Assembly (NCBI RefSeq): GCF_014842875.1
Contig: NZ_JACYXZ010000003.1
Span: 62,001 to 126,000, forward strand
From: Nocardioides donggukensis
Lineage (GTDB): Bacteria; Actinomycetota; Actinomycetes; Propionibacteriales; Nocardioidaceae
Direction: 5' to 3'
DNA: 64,000 bases
The position numbers and the translations under genes are program-made. Below, piece after piece: positions 33,920 to 46,677 of the stretch. The notes under the pieces were generated by a model. That model did not search any database. It was not told where the DNA came from and was given only the letters and a program-made list of their open reading frames with translations. Each line of letters begins with the position of its first letter. Within the stretch, counting starts at the first letter, position 1.

Positions 33920-35929
33920 TCAGTCCAGCCCGTTGGCCCGCCGGATCACCCCGACGATGCCGTCCATGATCTCGGTGAGGCCGAAGTCCTTCGGGGTGTA
34001 GACCGCCGCGATCCCCTGCTGGGTGAGCGCCCGGCCGTCCGCGTCGGGGATGATCCCCCCGACGATCACCGGGACGTCGTCCATGCCGGCCTCTCGGAGG
34101 CCGGCGAGCACCGCCGGCACCAGCTCCATGTGCGAGCCGGAGAGGATCGAGAGGCCGATGCAGTGCACGTCCTCGGCCACCGCGGCCGAGACGATCTGCG
34201 CCGGGGTGAGCCGGATGCCCTGGTAGATCACCTCGAAGCCGGCGTCCCGCGCCCGGACCGCCACCTGCTCCGCGCCGTTGGAGTGCCCGTCCAGCCCGGG
34301 CTTGCCGACCAGCAGCCGGAGCCGACCGCCCAGCTCCTCGCCCGTGGCCCGGACCCGCTCGCGGACCGCGCTCAGCTCGGCGCCCGCATCGGCCACGCCG
34401 ACCGCGCCGCTCACGCCCGTGGGGGCCCGGAACTCACCGAAGACCTCCCGCAGCGTGCCGGCCCACTCACCGGTCGTGGCACCGGCCCGGGCGGCGGCCA
34501 AGGTGGCCTCCATGAGGTTCGCCTCGGACTTGGCGTCGGCGGCCAGCCTGGCGAGGGCCTCGCGCACGGCCGCGTCGTCACGCTCGGCCTTCCACCGCTC
34601 GACCGACGACAGCGCCGAGGCCTCCGCCTCGGGGTCGGCGGCCATGATCGCCGCGTCGAGGTCGGCGGTCAGCGGCGACGGCTCGGTCGTCTCGAAGCAG
34701 TTCACGCCGACGATCCGCTCCTCGCCGGACTCGATGCGACCCCGACGGGCGGCGTGCGCGGAGACCAGCTCGGACTTCATGTAGCCGGACTCGACGGCCG
34801 CGATCGCGCCGCCCATGGCCTGCACCCGGTCCATCTCCTCGCGGGCGCCCTCGACCAGCTCGCGCACCTTCGCCTCGATGACGGTCGAGCCCTCGAAGAT
34901 GTCGTCGTACTCCAGCAGGTCGGACTCGAAAGCCAGCACCTGCTGGAGCCGGAGCGACCACTGCTGGTCCCACGGCCGGGGCAGGCCGAGGGCCTCGTTC
35001 CACGCCGGCAGCTGTACGGCGCGGGCGCGGGCGCTCTTCGAGAGCGTGACGCCCAGCATCTCCAGCACGATCCGCTGCACGTTGTTCTCCGGCTGGGCCT
35101 CGGTCAGCCCCAGCGAGTTGACCTGCACGCCGTAGCGGAACCGGCGCATCTTGGGGTCCTCGACGCCGTACCGCTCCCGGGTGATCTCGTCCCACAGCTG
35201 CACGAAGGCCCGCATCTTGCAGGTCTCCTCGACGAACCGCACACCGGCGTTGACGAAGAACGAGATCCGGCCCACGACCTTGTCGAAGTCCTCCTCGGAG
35301 ACCTGACCGGAGCCCTTCACCTGGTCGAGCACCGCGATCGCCGTGCACAGGGCGTAGGCGAGCTCCTGCTGCGGCGTGGCGCCCGCCTCCTGCAGGTGGT
35401 AGCTGCAGATGTTGATCGGGTTCCACTTCGGGATCTGGTGGACGGTGTAGGAGATCACGTCGCTGATCAGGCGCAGCGAGTGCTCCGGCGGGAAGACGTA
35501 GGTCCCCCGGGAGAGGTACTCCTTGATGATGTCGTTCTGGGTGGTGCCGGCCAGCTGGTGGGCGACCTCCTCCGGCGCGAGGTCGGGGTTCTGCTCCTCG
35601 GCGGCGACCTGGTACATCGCCAGCAGCCACATGGCGGTGGCGTTGATCGTCATCGAGGTGTTCATCCCCGTCAGCGGGATGTCCTCGAAGAGGCGGCGCA
35701 TCTCCCCCAGGTGCGGCACCGGCACCCCGACCTTGCCGACCTCGCCCCGGCTCAGCGGCGAGTCCGGGTCGTAGCCGGTCTGGGTGGGCAGGTCGAAGGC
35801 GACCGAGAGCCCGGTCTGCCCCTTCGCGAGGTTGGTGCGGTAGAGCGCGTTGGAGGCCGCGGCGGTCGAGTGACCGGCGTACGTCCGCATGACCCAGGGG
35901 CGGTCCTTCTCGGCGCGCGATTCACTCAT
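33920..35929 (-). CDS. ecm: Ethylmalonyl-CoA mutase (B12-dependent)
   Basis: A 669-residue adenosylcobalamin enzyme converting (2R)-ethylmalonyl-CoA to methylsuccinyl-CoA. The N-terminal TIM-barrel half carries YAGHSTAAASNALYRTNLAKGQTGLSVAFDLPTQTGYDPDSP, whose GYDPDSPLSRGEVGKVGVPV form fits ethylmalonyl-CoA mutase (MeaA) better than methylmalonyl-CoA mutase. The C-terminal B12 domain has the base-off motif LDGHSNG (Asp547, His549), SILSGSH and VGGIIP. ATG 35929 follows TACCCT by six bases. It is a single polypeptide, unlike heterodimeric mutases. Together with Ccr and epimerase in this window it forms the ethylmalonyl-CoA core. Confidence 0.92.
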   Translation of the reverse strand: MSESRAEKDRPWVMRTYAGHSTAAASNALYRTNLAKGQTGLSVAFDLPTQTGYDPDSPLSRGEVGKVGVPVPHLGEMRRLFEDIPLTGMNTSMTINATAMWLLAMYQVAAEEQNPDLAPEEVAHQLAGTTQNDIIKEYLSRGTYVFPPEHSLRLISDVISYTVHQIPKWNPINICSYHLQEAGATPQQELAYALCTAIAVLDQVKGSGQVSEEDFDKVVGRISFFVNAGVRFVEETCKMRAFVQLWDEITRERYGVEDPKMRRFRYGVQVNSLGLTEAQPENNVQRIVLEMLGVTLSKSARARAVQLPAWNEALGLPRPWDQQWSLRLQQVLAFESDLLEYDDIFEGSTVIEAKVRELVEGAREEMDRVQAMGGAIAAVESGYMKSELVSAHAARRGRIESGEERIVGVNCFETTEPSPLTADLDAAIMAADPEAEASALSSVERWKAERDDAAVREALARLAADAKSEANLMEATLAAARAGATTGEWAGTLREVFGEFRAPTGVSGAVGVADAGAELSAVRERVRATGEELGGRLRLLVGKPGLDGHSNGAEQVAVRARDAGFEVIYQGIRLTPAQIVSAAVAEDVHCIGLSILSGSHMELVPAVLAGLREAGMDDVPVIVGGIIPDADGRALTQQGIAAVYTPKDFGLTEIMDGIVGVIRRANGLD

Positions 35930-35935
35930 GTGGGG

Positions 35936-35941
35936 AGGGTA
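35936..35941 (-). promoter_or_regulatory. -10 box of leaderless promoter for ecm
   Basis: TACCCT on the minus strand, six bases before ATG 35929. There is no space for a B12 riboswitch leader. Confidence 0.55.
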
Positions 35942-36038
35942 AACCGATTCCCGGCGGGTGGGCACCGGTCTCGGGTGTGGTCCTCACGACACCGGAGGTG
36001 GCCGATCGCACCGGGATCGGTGCCGGATCCCCCGGCGA

Positions 36039-36356
36039 TCAGCCGCCCTCGGCGCCCTCCAGGCTGCGCTCGAGCTCGACCACCCGGACCAGGTGCGAGA
36101 GGTGCAGCAGCCGGCGGATGCCACCGCCGGCGCCCCGGAGCACGATGCGCCGACCGCGCCGGCCGGCGTACCGGCTGGCGGCGGCGAGCACCCGCAGCCC
36201 GATCACGTCGGCCGCGGTGACCTCGGTCAGGTCCACCACGACGTCGCCGTCGCAGGCGCCGAGCCGGTCGTAGAGCGCCGCCCGCACCTCCTGGGTGCTG
36301 CGACCGTCCAGGTCTCCGCGCAGGACCAGCCGTGGCCCGTCGATGCTGATCTCCAT
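36039..36356 (-). CDS. STAS-domain protein without phospho-acceptor serine
   Basis: A 105-residue STAS domain protein of the anti-sigma-factor antagonist type: MEISIDGPRLVLRGDLDGRS, DVVVDLTEVTAADVIGLRVLAAAS. In SpoIIAA-like proteins the loop reads DSSGL and its first Ser is phosphorylated; here it is DVIGL, so switching by kinase is unlikely. The ATG at 36356 is chosen for GAGGGGGA upstream; an in-frame ATG at 36407 would add 17 residues. No anti-sigma factor or phosphatase gene is adjacent. It may act as a constitutive binder or use another ligand. Confidence 0.82.
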   Translation of the reverse strand: MEISIDGPRLVLRGDLDGRSTQEVRAALYDRLGACDGDVVVDLTEVTAADVIGLRVLAAASRYAGRRGRRIVLRGAGGGIRRLLHLSHLVRVVELERSLEGAEGG

Positions 36357-36410
36357 GCCGTCCCCCTCGTCGGTGGCACCCGAATGCCACCGCTCGTCGC
36401 GTGTCATCGA

Positions 36411-37016
36411 CTATGACGCGCCGGCAGCCCGATCGGTTGCCTCGCCGCGCCGAGACCACGACAGCGCCGCGGTACCCACGCCGAGCAGGGCCATGCCGGC
36501 GACCCCCTCCGGCGCGAAGATGTGCCCGACGTGCACCAGCCAGGCCCCGGGCAGCACCAGGAGCCCGACGAGCGTCGCCGCCGTCGGTCGCCGACCCCGC
36601 AGCAGTCGGTCCGCCACCAGCACCGCGACGCAGGCGAGCAGCGCCCAGGAGCCGATCTCGCCGAGCGGCGTCCCGATCCGGAACAGCAGCCGGACCTCGT
36701 CGGGTCGTTCGACGCCGGGGCCGAGCTGCCAGGTCACCCAGCCGGCCGCGATCCCGCTGATCACGTCGAGGGCGGAGTAGAACGTGGCGTAGCCGTAGGC
36801 GGCCAGCCGCACGACCCAGGCGACCGGGTCGGTGCGACCCCGGACCAGCCAGGCGAGCGCGAGGCCGACCAGCGGGAAGACCAGCAGCCCGGGGACGTGC
36901 AGGCCGAACCAGAGGCGGGAGGTCTCGTGGCTGAGCCCGTGCGGATGGAACAGCCCGGCCACGGCGAGGCTCAGTCCGGGCAGCGCGAGCAGCAGGGCCT
37001 GGCGGCGGGGATCCAT
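36411..37016 (-). CDS. Six-span integral membrane protein, unknown function
   Basis: A 201-residue hydrophobic protein with about six spans (LLLALPGLSLAVAGLF, LWFGLHVPGLLVFPLVGLALAWLV, AYGYATFYSALDVISGIAAGWV, GSWALLACVAVLVADRLL, AATLVGLLVLPGAWLVHVGHIF, VAGMALLGVGTAAL). Conserved-looking polar residues in the membrane are His (HPHGLSHE, HVGHIF) and Asp (SALDVISG). No family was recognised. The ATG at 37016 follows TACGGT by seven bases. It is divergent from the adenosyltransferase gene with overlapping promoters. Confidence 0.75.
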   Translation of the reverse strand: MDPRRQALLLALPGLSLAVAGLFHPHGLSHETSRLWFGLHVPGLLVFPLVGLALAWLVRGRTDPVAWVVRLAAYGYATFYSALDVISGIAAGWVTWQLGPGVERPDEVRLLFRIGTPLGEIGSWALLACVAVLVADRLLRGRRPTAATLVGLLVLPGAWLVHVGHIFAPEGVAGMALLGVGTAALSWSRRGEATDRAAGAS

Positions 37017-37023
37017 GTCCCAG

Positions 37024-37041
37024 ACCGTACGTCGGTAGGGT
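37024..37041. promoter_or_regulatory. Back-to-back divergent leaderless promoters
   Basis: Minus-strand TACGGT (37024-37029), seven bases before ATG 37016, and plus-strand TAGGGT (37036-37041), seven bases before ATG 37049. Only six bases separate the two -10 boxes, so the polymerases would compete. Confidence 0.55.
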
Positions 37042-37048
37042 CTGCCCC

Positions 37049-37624
37049 ATGGTCAACCTCACCCGCATCTACACCCGCACCGGCGACGCCGGCACCACCC
37101 GACTCGGCGACATGAGCGAGACCTCCAAGAACGACCTGCGGCTCGAGGCCTATGCGAGCGTCGACGAGGCGAACGCGCACATCGGCGTCGCCCTGGCGCA
37201 CGGCGGGGTGGCCGAGGACGTGGTCCGGGTGCTCACGACGATCCAGAACGACCTCTTCGACGTGGGTGCCGACTTCTGCACCCCGATCGTCCCGGACCCG
37301 GAGTACCCGCCGCTGCGGATCGAGCAGGACTACGTGGACCGGCTCGAGGGGTGGTGCGACTCCTACAACGAGGAGCTCGAGGTCCTGCGCTCGTTCATCC
37401 TCAACGGGGGCACGGTCGCGGCCGCCCACCTGCACGTCGCGCGCACCGTCGTACGCCGCGCGGAGCGGGCCGGCTGGGCGGCCTACGCCGAGCACGGGGA
37501 GACGATGAACCCGCTCGCGCTCACCTACCTGAACCGGCTCTCGGACCTGCTGTTCATCCTGGCCCGGCACGCGAACCGGGAGCGCGGCGACGTCCTGTGG
37601 GTGCCCGGCGGGGAGCGCGGCTGA
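37049..37624 (+). CDS. ATP:cob(I)alamin adenosyltransferase, PduO type
   Basis: A 191-residue trimeric enzyme that makes adenosylcobalamin from cob(I)alamin and ATP. Signature elements are IYTRTGDAGTTRLGD (ATP site near residue 10), YASVDEANAHIGVAL, FILNGGTVAAAHLHVARTVVRRAER (the R-x3-RRAER catalytic motif) and LNRLSDLLFILARHAN. It provides the cofactor for ethylmalonyl-CoA mutase encoded 1.1 kb away. The ATG is preceded by TAGGGT at seven bases, so no B12 riboswitch is present. Confidence 0.95.
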   Translation: MVNLTRIYTRTGDAGTTRLGDMSETSKNDLRLEAYASVDEANAHIGVALAHGGVAEDVVRVLTTIQNDLFDVGADFCTPIVPDPEYPPLRIEQDYVDRLEGWCDSYNEELEVLRSFILNGGTVAAAHLHVARTVVRRAERAGWAAYAEHGETMNPLALTYLNRLSDLLFILARHANRERGDVLWVPGGERG

Positions 37625-37669
37625 CCCGAACCGGCCGGCGCCGACCACGACGTCGGCGAACAGGCGGGA

Positions 37670-38848
37670 TCAGGGGGTGGCCGGGTCCTCGCGGCGCGCG
37701 GCCGGCACGACCAGGGCGGCCGGGACCAGCAGCGCCGCGACGGCGAGCAGCGCCTCCAGCGTGCCGACCCGATCGGCCAGGAAGCCCAGCACCGGCGGCC
37801 CGGCGAGGAACGCCGCGTAGCCGATCGTCGAGACCACGCTGACCCGGGCGGCCGCGTGCACGGGGTCGTCCCCGGCGGCGCTCATGCCGACCGGGAACCC
37901 CAACGAGGCACCGAGCCCCCAGAGGGCGATCCCGACCACGGCCAGCGCCGCTCCCGGCGAGCCGGCGACCTGGGCCCCGGACACGAGCAGCGCCACCCCG
38001 ACCAGGGCGGCGAGGATCGTCGCCCGCAGCACGGCCACCCGGCCGAAGCGGTCCAGCAGCCCGGAGCCGAACCAGCGTCCGAGGGTCATCGAGACCACGA
38101 AGACCGCGAACCCCGCGACCCCGACCCACTTCTCGACGGCGTACCCATCGACGAGCGCCACCCCCAGCCAGTCGTTGGCCGTGCCCTCGGTGAACGCGAG
38201 GGCGAGCACCATCAGGCCGATGAGCAGGGTGCGCGGCTCGCGCCAGGCCGCGAAGACCGAGCCCGGCTCGGTCGGCACCGCCTCCTCCTCGGCGACGACG
38301 GGAAGGAAGTCGCGCACCGCGCGCAGGGCCAGGCCCAGGGAGACCAGGGCCACCGGCCCCAGGTGCCAGAGCGCGGGTACGTCGGCGCGCGCGGCCAGCG
38401 CGCCCGTGACGGCGCCGAGCACCGTGCCCAGGCTGAACCCGGCGTGGAACCGGGGCATGATCGTCCGACCGAGGGCGTGCTCCACGGCCGCGCCCTCGAT
38501 GTTCATCGCCACGTCCCACGAGCCGGTGCCGACGCCGTAGACGAGCAGTCCGAGGGCGACCACCACGACCGACTCCGGACCCCCGGCCCCGGTGCCGATC
38601 AGCACCAGGCCGAGCGCCGCCGACCAGGCCGCACCGGAGAGCACCCGGGCCGCCCCGAACCGGCGCACCAGCGCGCCGGTGAGCGGCAGTGCCACCAGCG
38701 AGCCGACCGACAGGGCCAGCAGCAGGAGCCCCAGCTCCCCGTTGCCGAGTCCGAGTCGCTCGCGGGCGGCGGGGATCCGGGAGACCCACGAGGCGAACGC
38801 GAAGCCGTTGACGACGAACACCACCGCCACGGCGGTGCGGGCACTCAC
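37670..38848 (-). CDS. MFS transporter
   Basis: A 392-residue major facilitator with 12 spans. The N-terminal GFAFASWVSRIPAARERLGLGNGELGLLLLALSVGSLVALPLTGALVRRFG region with the loop-2-3 motif, and AMNIEGAAVEHALGRTIMPRFHAGFSLGTVLGA, resemble the YbjJ-like group of MFS proteins (fructose/unknown sugar or drug export). Substrate cannot be assigned. The GTG at 38848 lies seven bases after the DUF2550 stop, so it probably forms an operon tail with DUF2550 and the ATP synthase genes, or has its own promoter. Confidence 0.87.
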   Translation of the reverse strand: MSARTAVAVVFVVNGFAFASWVSRIPAARERLGLGNGELGLLLLALSVGSLVALPLTGALVRRFGAARVLSGAAWSAALGLVLIGTGAGGPESVVVVALGLLVYGVGTGSWDVAMNIEGAAVEHALGRTIMPRFHAGFSLGTVLGAVTGALAARADVPALWHLGPVALVSLGLALRAVRDFLPVVAEEEAVPTEPGSVFAAWREPRTLLIGLMVLALAFTEGTANDWLGVALVDGYAVEKWVGVAGFAVFVVSMTLGRWFGSGLLDRFGRVAVLRATILAALVGVALLVSGAQVAGSPGAALAVVGIALWGLGASLGFPVGMSAAGDDPVHAAARVSVVSTIGYAAFLAGPPVLGFLADRVGTLEALLAVAALLVPAALVVPAARREDPATP

Positions 38849-38855
38849 CGCAGCG

Positions 38856-39296
38856 TCACCGGGCGCTGCCGCCCCCCGGCGGGGCTGCCTCCAGCCAGGA
38901 CTGGAAGCCCATCAGCGAGCTCGGGCTCATCGCCATCTCGACCTCGCCGTCGGCCGAGGTGAGCGTGACCACGACATGGTCGGCGTACAGCGCCATCTGC
39001 TCGCCCGCGCCCGCCTCGCGGCGTCCCACGTAGGACAGCTCGGAGCGGGACCAGCGCCGCCGTGGACGGGGGGCGAGGGAGAAGATCCGGAACCACTCGA
39101 GGTCGTCGCCGGCGTAGCGGCCCAGGCCGAGCACCCAGCCGCGCCCGGGCCGATCGGTCCGGGCGCGGTGACTGAGCTCGAAGCACCCGCCGTCGCGGGA
39201 CAGCGCCCGGCGGCGGAGCACCAGTGCCAGCCCGTAGAGCAGCACCAGCAGCAGCAGGATGCCCGCGGAGTCCAGGATCCACTGCCACAGTGGCAT
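38856..39296 (-). CDS. DUF2550 membrane protein
   Basis: A 146-residue protein with one N-terminal span (WQWILDSAGILLLLVLLYGLALVL) and a cytoplasmic domain: GCFELSHR, GWVLGLGRYAGDDLEWFRIFSLAPRPRRRWSRSEL are the family's conserved stretches. DUF2550 genes commonly follow atpC in actinobacteria, for example Rv1312 in M. tuberculosis. ATG 39296 has GAGGGAGGGAC as ribosome binding site. Role unknown; linkage suggests a membrane or energy-related function. Confidence 0.88.
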   Translation of the reverse strand: MPLWQWILDSAGILLLLVLLYGLALVLRRRALSRDGGCFELSHRARTDRPGRGWVLGLGRYAGDDLEWFRIFSLAPRPRRRWSRSELSYVGRREAGAGEQMALYADHVVVTLTSADGEVEMAMSPSSLMGFQSWLEAAPPGGGSAR

Positions 39297-39377
39297 CTGT
39301 CCCTCCCTCACTCCGGCTGGCGCGTGGCGTCACTCTATCCGTGCCGCCACCCGCCCCCGCGAGGAGGGCAGGGGGCC

Positions 39378-39769
39378 TCAGGAGGCCTTCTCGACCGCCC
39401 TGATCCGGGCCTCGGCGCGACGTACGGCCTCGGCCGCCTCGTCGTCGTTCTCACCCGCGGCCTGGGCCCGCTCGAGGTCGTGGCGGGCCTTCTCCAGGTC
39501 GATCTCGTGCGACATCTCCGCGTGCTCGGCGAGGACCGACACCCGGTTGCCGGCCACCGAGAGGAAGCCGGCGTCGACCGCGGCCACCCAGGTCTCCCCC
39601 TCGCTGGTCTGGATGTCGACGACACCCTCGATGAGCAGCGACAGCAGCGGCGCGTGGCCGGGCAGGATGCCGACGTCCCCCTCGGTGGTGCGGGCGATGA
39701 CCATCGTCGACTCGCCCGACCACACGAGGCGGTCGGCGGCGACCAGCTCGACCTGCAGCGAGTCGCCCA

Positions 39770-39770
<1 letters not shown>
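39378..39770 (-). CDS. atpC: ATP synthase F1 epsilon subunit
   Basis: A 130-residue subunit of the central stalk: N-terminal beta barrel (LQVELVAADRLVWSGESTMVIARTTEGDVGILPGHAPLLSLL) and a C-terminal two-helix domain (IDLEKARHDLERAQAAG, EAAEAVRRAEARIRAVEKA) that can inhibit ATP hydrolysis. The ATG overlaps the atpD stop (TGATG). Last gene of the ATP synthase set. Confidence 0.96.
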
Positions 39771-41233
<1,463 letters not shown>

Positions 41234-42166
41234 TCACTCACTCCCGGCTTGGGCGTCGGCAAGGGCGTTGACGCCACCGACGATCTCGCTGATTTCCTGG
41301 GTAATGCCGGCCTGACGGGCCTGGTTGGCGATGCGCTTGTACTTCTTGATGAGCTCGTCGGCGTTGTCCGTGGCCGACTTCATGGCCTTCTGACGGGCGG
41401 CCAGCTCGGAGGCCGCCGCCTGCAGCAGGGCGAAGAAGATCCGGCTCTGCACGTAGCGGGGCAGCAACGAGTCGAGGACGTCGGACGGCGACGGCTCGAA
41501 CTCGTAGAGCGGCAGCAGGTCCTCGTCCTCCGGCGCCTCCTCCCCCTCGACGACCTCGAGCGGCAGCAGCCGGATCGCGGTCGGCTCCTGGCTGAGCATC
41601 GACCGGAAGCGCGTGTAGACCACGTGCACCTCGTCGACACCCTGCGGGGCACCCTCCTCGGCCGGCGTCTCGTCGTCGCCGAGGAAGGCGGCGATGAGCG
41701 TGGCCCCGATGTCGGCGGCCACGTCGTAGGTCGGCTGGTCGGAGAACCCGGTCCAGGTCTGCGCCACGGGGCGGCGGCGGAACTTGAAGTACGCCTCCCC
41801 CTTGCGGCCGGTGATGTAGACGTCGACCTGCTTGCCCTCGTCCTTGAGCTTCTCGATGAGGCGCTCGGCCTCCTTGAGCACGTTCGAGGAGTAGGCACCG
41901 GCGAGGCCCCGGTCGCTGGTCACGATCAGGACCGCGGCCCGCTGGGGGTTCTCCGGCTCGGTGGTGAGCGCGTGGTCGACGTTCGAGAACGTCGCCACCG
42001 CCGACACCGCACGGGTCAGCTCGCGCGCGTACGGCGCGGCCGCCTGGGCCCGCTGCTGCGCCTTGATGATCCGGGACGCAGCAATGAGCTCCATGGCGCG
42101 CGTGATCTTCTTCATCGACTCGGTCGACTTGATCCGCGCGCGGTACTCACGCAGCGATACGGCCAT
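41234..42166 (-). CDS. atpG: ATP synthase F1 gamma subunit
   Basis: A 310-residue rotor shaft: N-terminal helix [30 protein letters not shown], middle [26 protein letters not shown], and the C-terminal helix [46 protein letters not shown], which enters the alpha3beta3 ring. An acidic insertion ([14 protein letters not shown], near 205) is typical of actinobacterial gamma subunits. It starts three bases after the atpA stop. Confidence 0.97.
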   Translation of the reverse strand: MAVSLREYRARIKSTESMKKITRAMELIAASRIIKAQQRAQAAAPYARELTRAVSAVATFSNVDHALTTEPENPQRAAVLIVTSDRGLAGAYSSNVLKEAERLIEKLKDEGKQVDVYITGRKGEAYFKFRRRPVAQTWTGFSDQPTYDVAADIGATLIAAFLGDDETPAEEGAPQGVDEVHVVYTRFRSMLSQEPTAIRLLPLEVVEGEEAPEDEDLLPLYEFEPSPSDVLDSLLPRYVQSRIFFALLQAAASELAARQKAMKSATDNADELIKKYKRIANQARQAGITQEISEIVGGVNALADAQAGSE

Positions 42167-42169
42167 GGG

Positions 42170-43810
<1,641 letters not shown>

Positions 43811-43865
43811 TTCTGGTTCCTCACTGTTCGGGTGCTCGAAGGTCGGGGTCGTGGGTGGGGCCGGG

Positions 43866-44677
43866 TCATCCGGCCAGTCGGCGGCGGGCGTCGGCGAGGC
43901 GGGCGGAGACGGTGCCGTCGATGACGTCGTCTCCGATCTCGACGCGGATCCCGCCGATCACCGTGGGGTCGACCACGATGTTGAGGTGCACGTCGCGGCC
44001 GTACTGGGTGGACAGGGCCGACCGGAGCCGCTCCTGCTCACCGTCGGAGAGCTCGCTCGCGGCGCGGACCGTGGCCACGCTCTCCCCGTGCACACCGGCG
44101 GCGACCTTCTGGTACTCGCGCATGGCCACCGAGATGGTGCGGTACGTGCCGGCCAGCGACTGGTCGACCAGACGGGCCGTGGCGGACAGGGTCCGGCCCT
44201 CGAGGAGTCCCCGGAGCAGGTCCCGCTTGTCGGACACGGACCGGCTGGGGTCCGAGAGGGCGCTGCGCAGGTCGGGGTTCTCCACCAGGACCTGCTCGAA
44301 GGCGAACAGCTCGTCGGCGACCCGACCGGGCTCGTCGGCCGAGCGGATCACGGCCTCGACACCCAGGTTCTCCAGCGTGTCCGGCAGGTCCCGGGGGCGG
44401 GTCCACCGCTGCTCGACGGCGCCGACGACCAGGTCGAGGGTGACCGGGTCGACCTTGCCGTCGAACAGGCCGCGCACGAGCTCGCCCCGGGCGCGGCCGT
44501 CGACGGAGACGTCGGTGACGGTACGACGCAGGCTCGGGTTGGTGCGGAGCACGCCGGACACGCCGAAGAGCTCCTCCCCGACCTGCGCCGCCTTGCGGGA
44601 GCCGACCTCGGAGATCGCCGCCCGCAACCGGTCACCCAGCGTGGCGGCCGCGTCGGCCGACGGTCCTCGAAGCAGCA

Positions 44678-44678
<1 letters not shown>
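43866..44678 (-). CDS. atpH: ATP synthase F1 delta subunit
   Basis: A 270-residue peripheral-stalk subunit linking F1 to subunit b. It is about 90 residues longer than the E. coli protein, as is usual in actinobacteria with separate b and delta genes. The OSCP-type C-terminus ([44 protein letters not shown]) is intact. ATG shares a base with the atpF stop. Confidence 0.95.
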
Positions 44679-45486
<808 letters not shown>

Positions 45487-45542
45487 GGCACTTTCCTTTC
45501 GTTGTTCCTGCTCTGGTGTTACGTAGGGGGTGGAACGGTCTC

Positions 45543-46370
45543 TCAGTGCTCGTCGGCGACGGCACCCTGGATGTACATCGCGTTCAGGAGCACGAAGACG
45601 TACGCCTGGAGGAACTGGATCAGGATCTCCAGGAAGGCGACCGCGATGAACAGCACCCAGGCGAGGATCCCCACCGGGGCGAACTGGATCGCCATGTGGA
45701 GGAGGATGTACTCGCCACCGAGTGCGAAGAGGATCAGCAGCAGGTGGCCGGCGAACATGTTCGCGAAGAGTCGCAGTGCGAGCGTGAAGGGTCGCACCAG
45801 GATGTTCGACATGAACTCCAGCGGCACCAGCAGCAGGAGGATCGGGCCGCCGACGCCGGAGGGCACCGACTGCAGCTTGAGGTAGCCGACCAGCCCGTGC
45901 TTCTTGATGCCCACGCCGTTGTAGATGACCCAGCTCAGGACGGCGAGGCTGTAGACCATGCCGGAGCGGGAGAACGTGGGGAACTGGATGAGCGGGACGC
46001 TCGCCATGAGGTTGTTGACGAGCAGGAAGAAGAAGAGCGCGAACAGGTAGGGGACGAAGCGCATGAAGTCGGCCGAGCCGATGATGTCGCGACCCATGGA
46101 GTTCCGGACGAAGCCGTAGGCCTCCTCCGCGACGTACTGCATGCGGCCCGGCACCATCTCCCGGCGCTTGGCGGCGAGGTAGAAGAAGCCGAACACGAGG
46201 ATCGCGGCGAGGACCAGCTGCACCATCGGCTTGGTGACGCCGATGTAGTGGCTCTGCCCGAGCCACTCGAAGGTCCCGGTCCCGCCACCGATGGGCGGGA
46301 GGTTGAAGTCGCCCGGCCCCGGGGGCGTGAACCCCTCGGCCCGGACAACGAGCGTCCCGATCAAACTCAC
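45543..46370 (-). CDS. atpB: ATP synthase Fo a subunit
   Basis: A 275-residue, five- to six-span proton channel subunit. The essential Arg is in [20 protein letters not shown], with further channel residues in the C-terminal [23 protein letters not shown] start at 46370 after GGAGACACG. It precedes atpE in the standard order. Confidence 0.96.
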   Translation of the reverse strand: MSLIGTLVVRAEGFTPPGPGDFNLPPIGGGTGTFEWLGQSHYIGVTKPMVQLVLAAILVFGFFYLAAKRREMVPGRMQYVAEEAYGFVRNSMGRDIIGSADFMRFVPYLFALFFFLLVNNLMASVPLIQFPTFSRSGMVYSLAVLSWVIYNGVGIKKHGLVGYLKLQSVPSGVGGPILLLLVPLEFMSNILVRPFTLALRLFANMFAGHLLLILFALGGEYILLHMAIQFAPVGILAWVLFIAVAFLEILIQFLQAYVFVLLNAMYIQGAVADEH

Positions 46371-46383
46371 CGTGTCTCCTACC

Positions 46384-46647
46384 TCAGCCCGACAACGTCT
46401 CGTCTTGCGGTGGTGCGACCTGACGGTTGAACCGCGCCCAGGTCATGTAGATCCCCAGCCCCGCACCGAGCAGGATGCCGACGACCACCAGGAAGGATGT
46501 GTCCCACCACTGGTCCAGCGCCCAGCCCAGCAGCCCGTACATCGCCACACCCGACACCAGGTACCCGAACGCGTGCCACGGGTCGCCTCGTGGGGTGTCG
46601 TCGGAGGTGCCGCCGGGACGAGCAGACGGGGGTTTCTGCTGAGCCAT
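46384..46647 (-). CDS. AtpZ/AtpI-like ATP synthase assembly membrane protein
   Basis: An 87-residue protein with two spans (AFGYLVSGVAMYGLLGWALDQWW and LVVVGILLGAGLGIYMTWARF), matching the AtpZ-type small proteins found in front of atpB; WDTSFLVVVGILLGAGLGIY fits the family. It probably helps assembly of the c ring or Mg2+ supply, as proposed for AtpI/AtpZ. A TATTGT sequence lies ten bases before its ATG, so it may also have its own promoter. Confidence 0.85.
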   Translation of the reverse strand: MAQQKPPSARPGGTSDDTPRGDPWHAFGYLVSGVAMYGLLGWALDQWWDTSFLVVVGILLGAGLGIYMTWARFNRQVAPPQDETLSG

Positions 46648-46677
46648 CGCGCCCCGGACAATAGCAGCCGGACCGGG

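Noticed and set aside
35930..37048. Cobalamin riboswitch controlling ecm or the adenosyltransferase gene
   Set aside because: Both genes have -10 boxes 6-7 bases before their start codons, leaving no room for a leader RNA.
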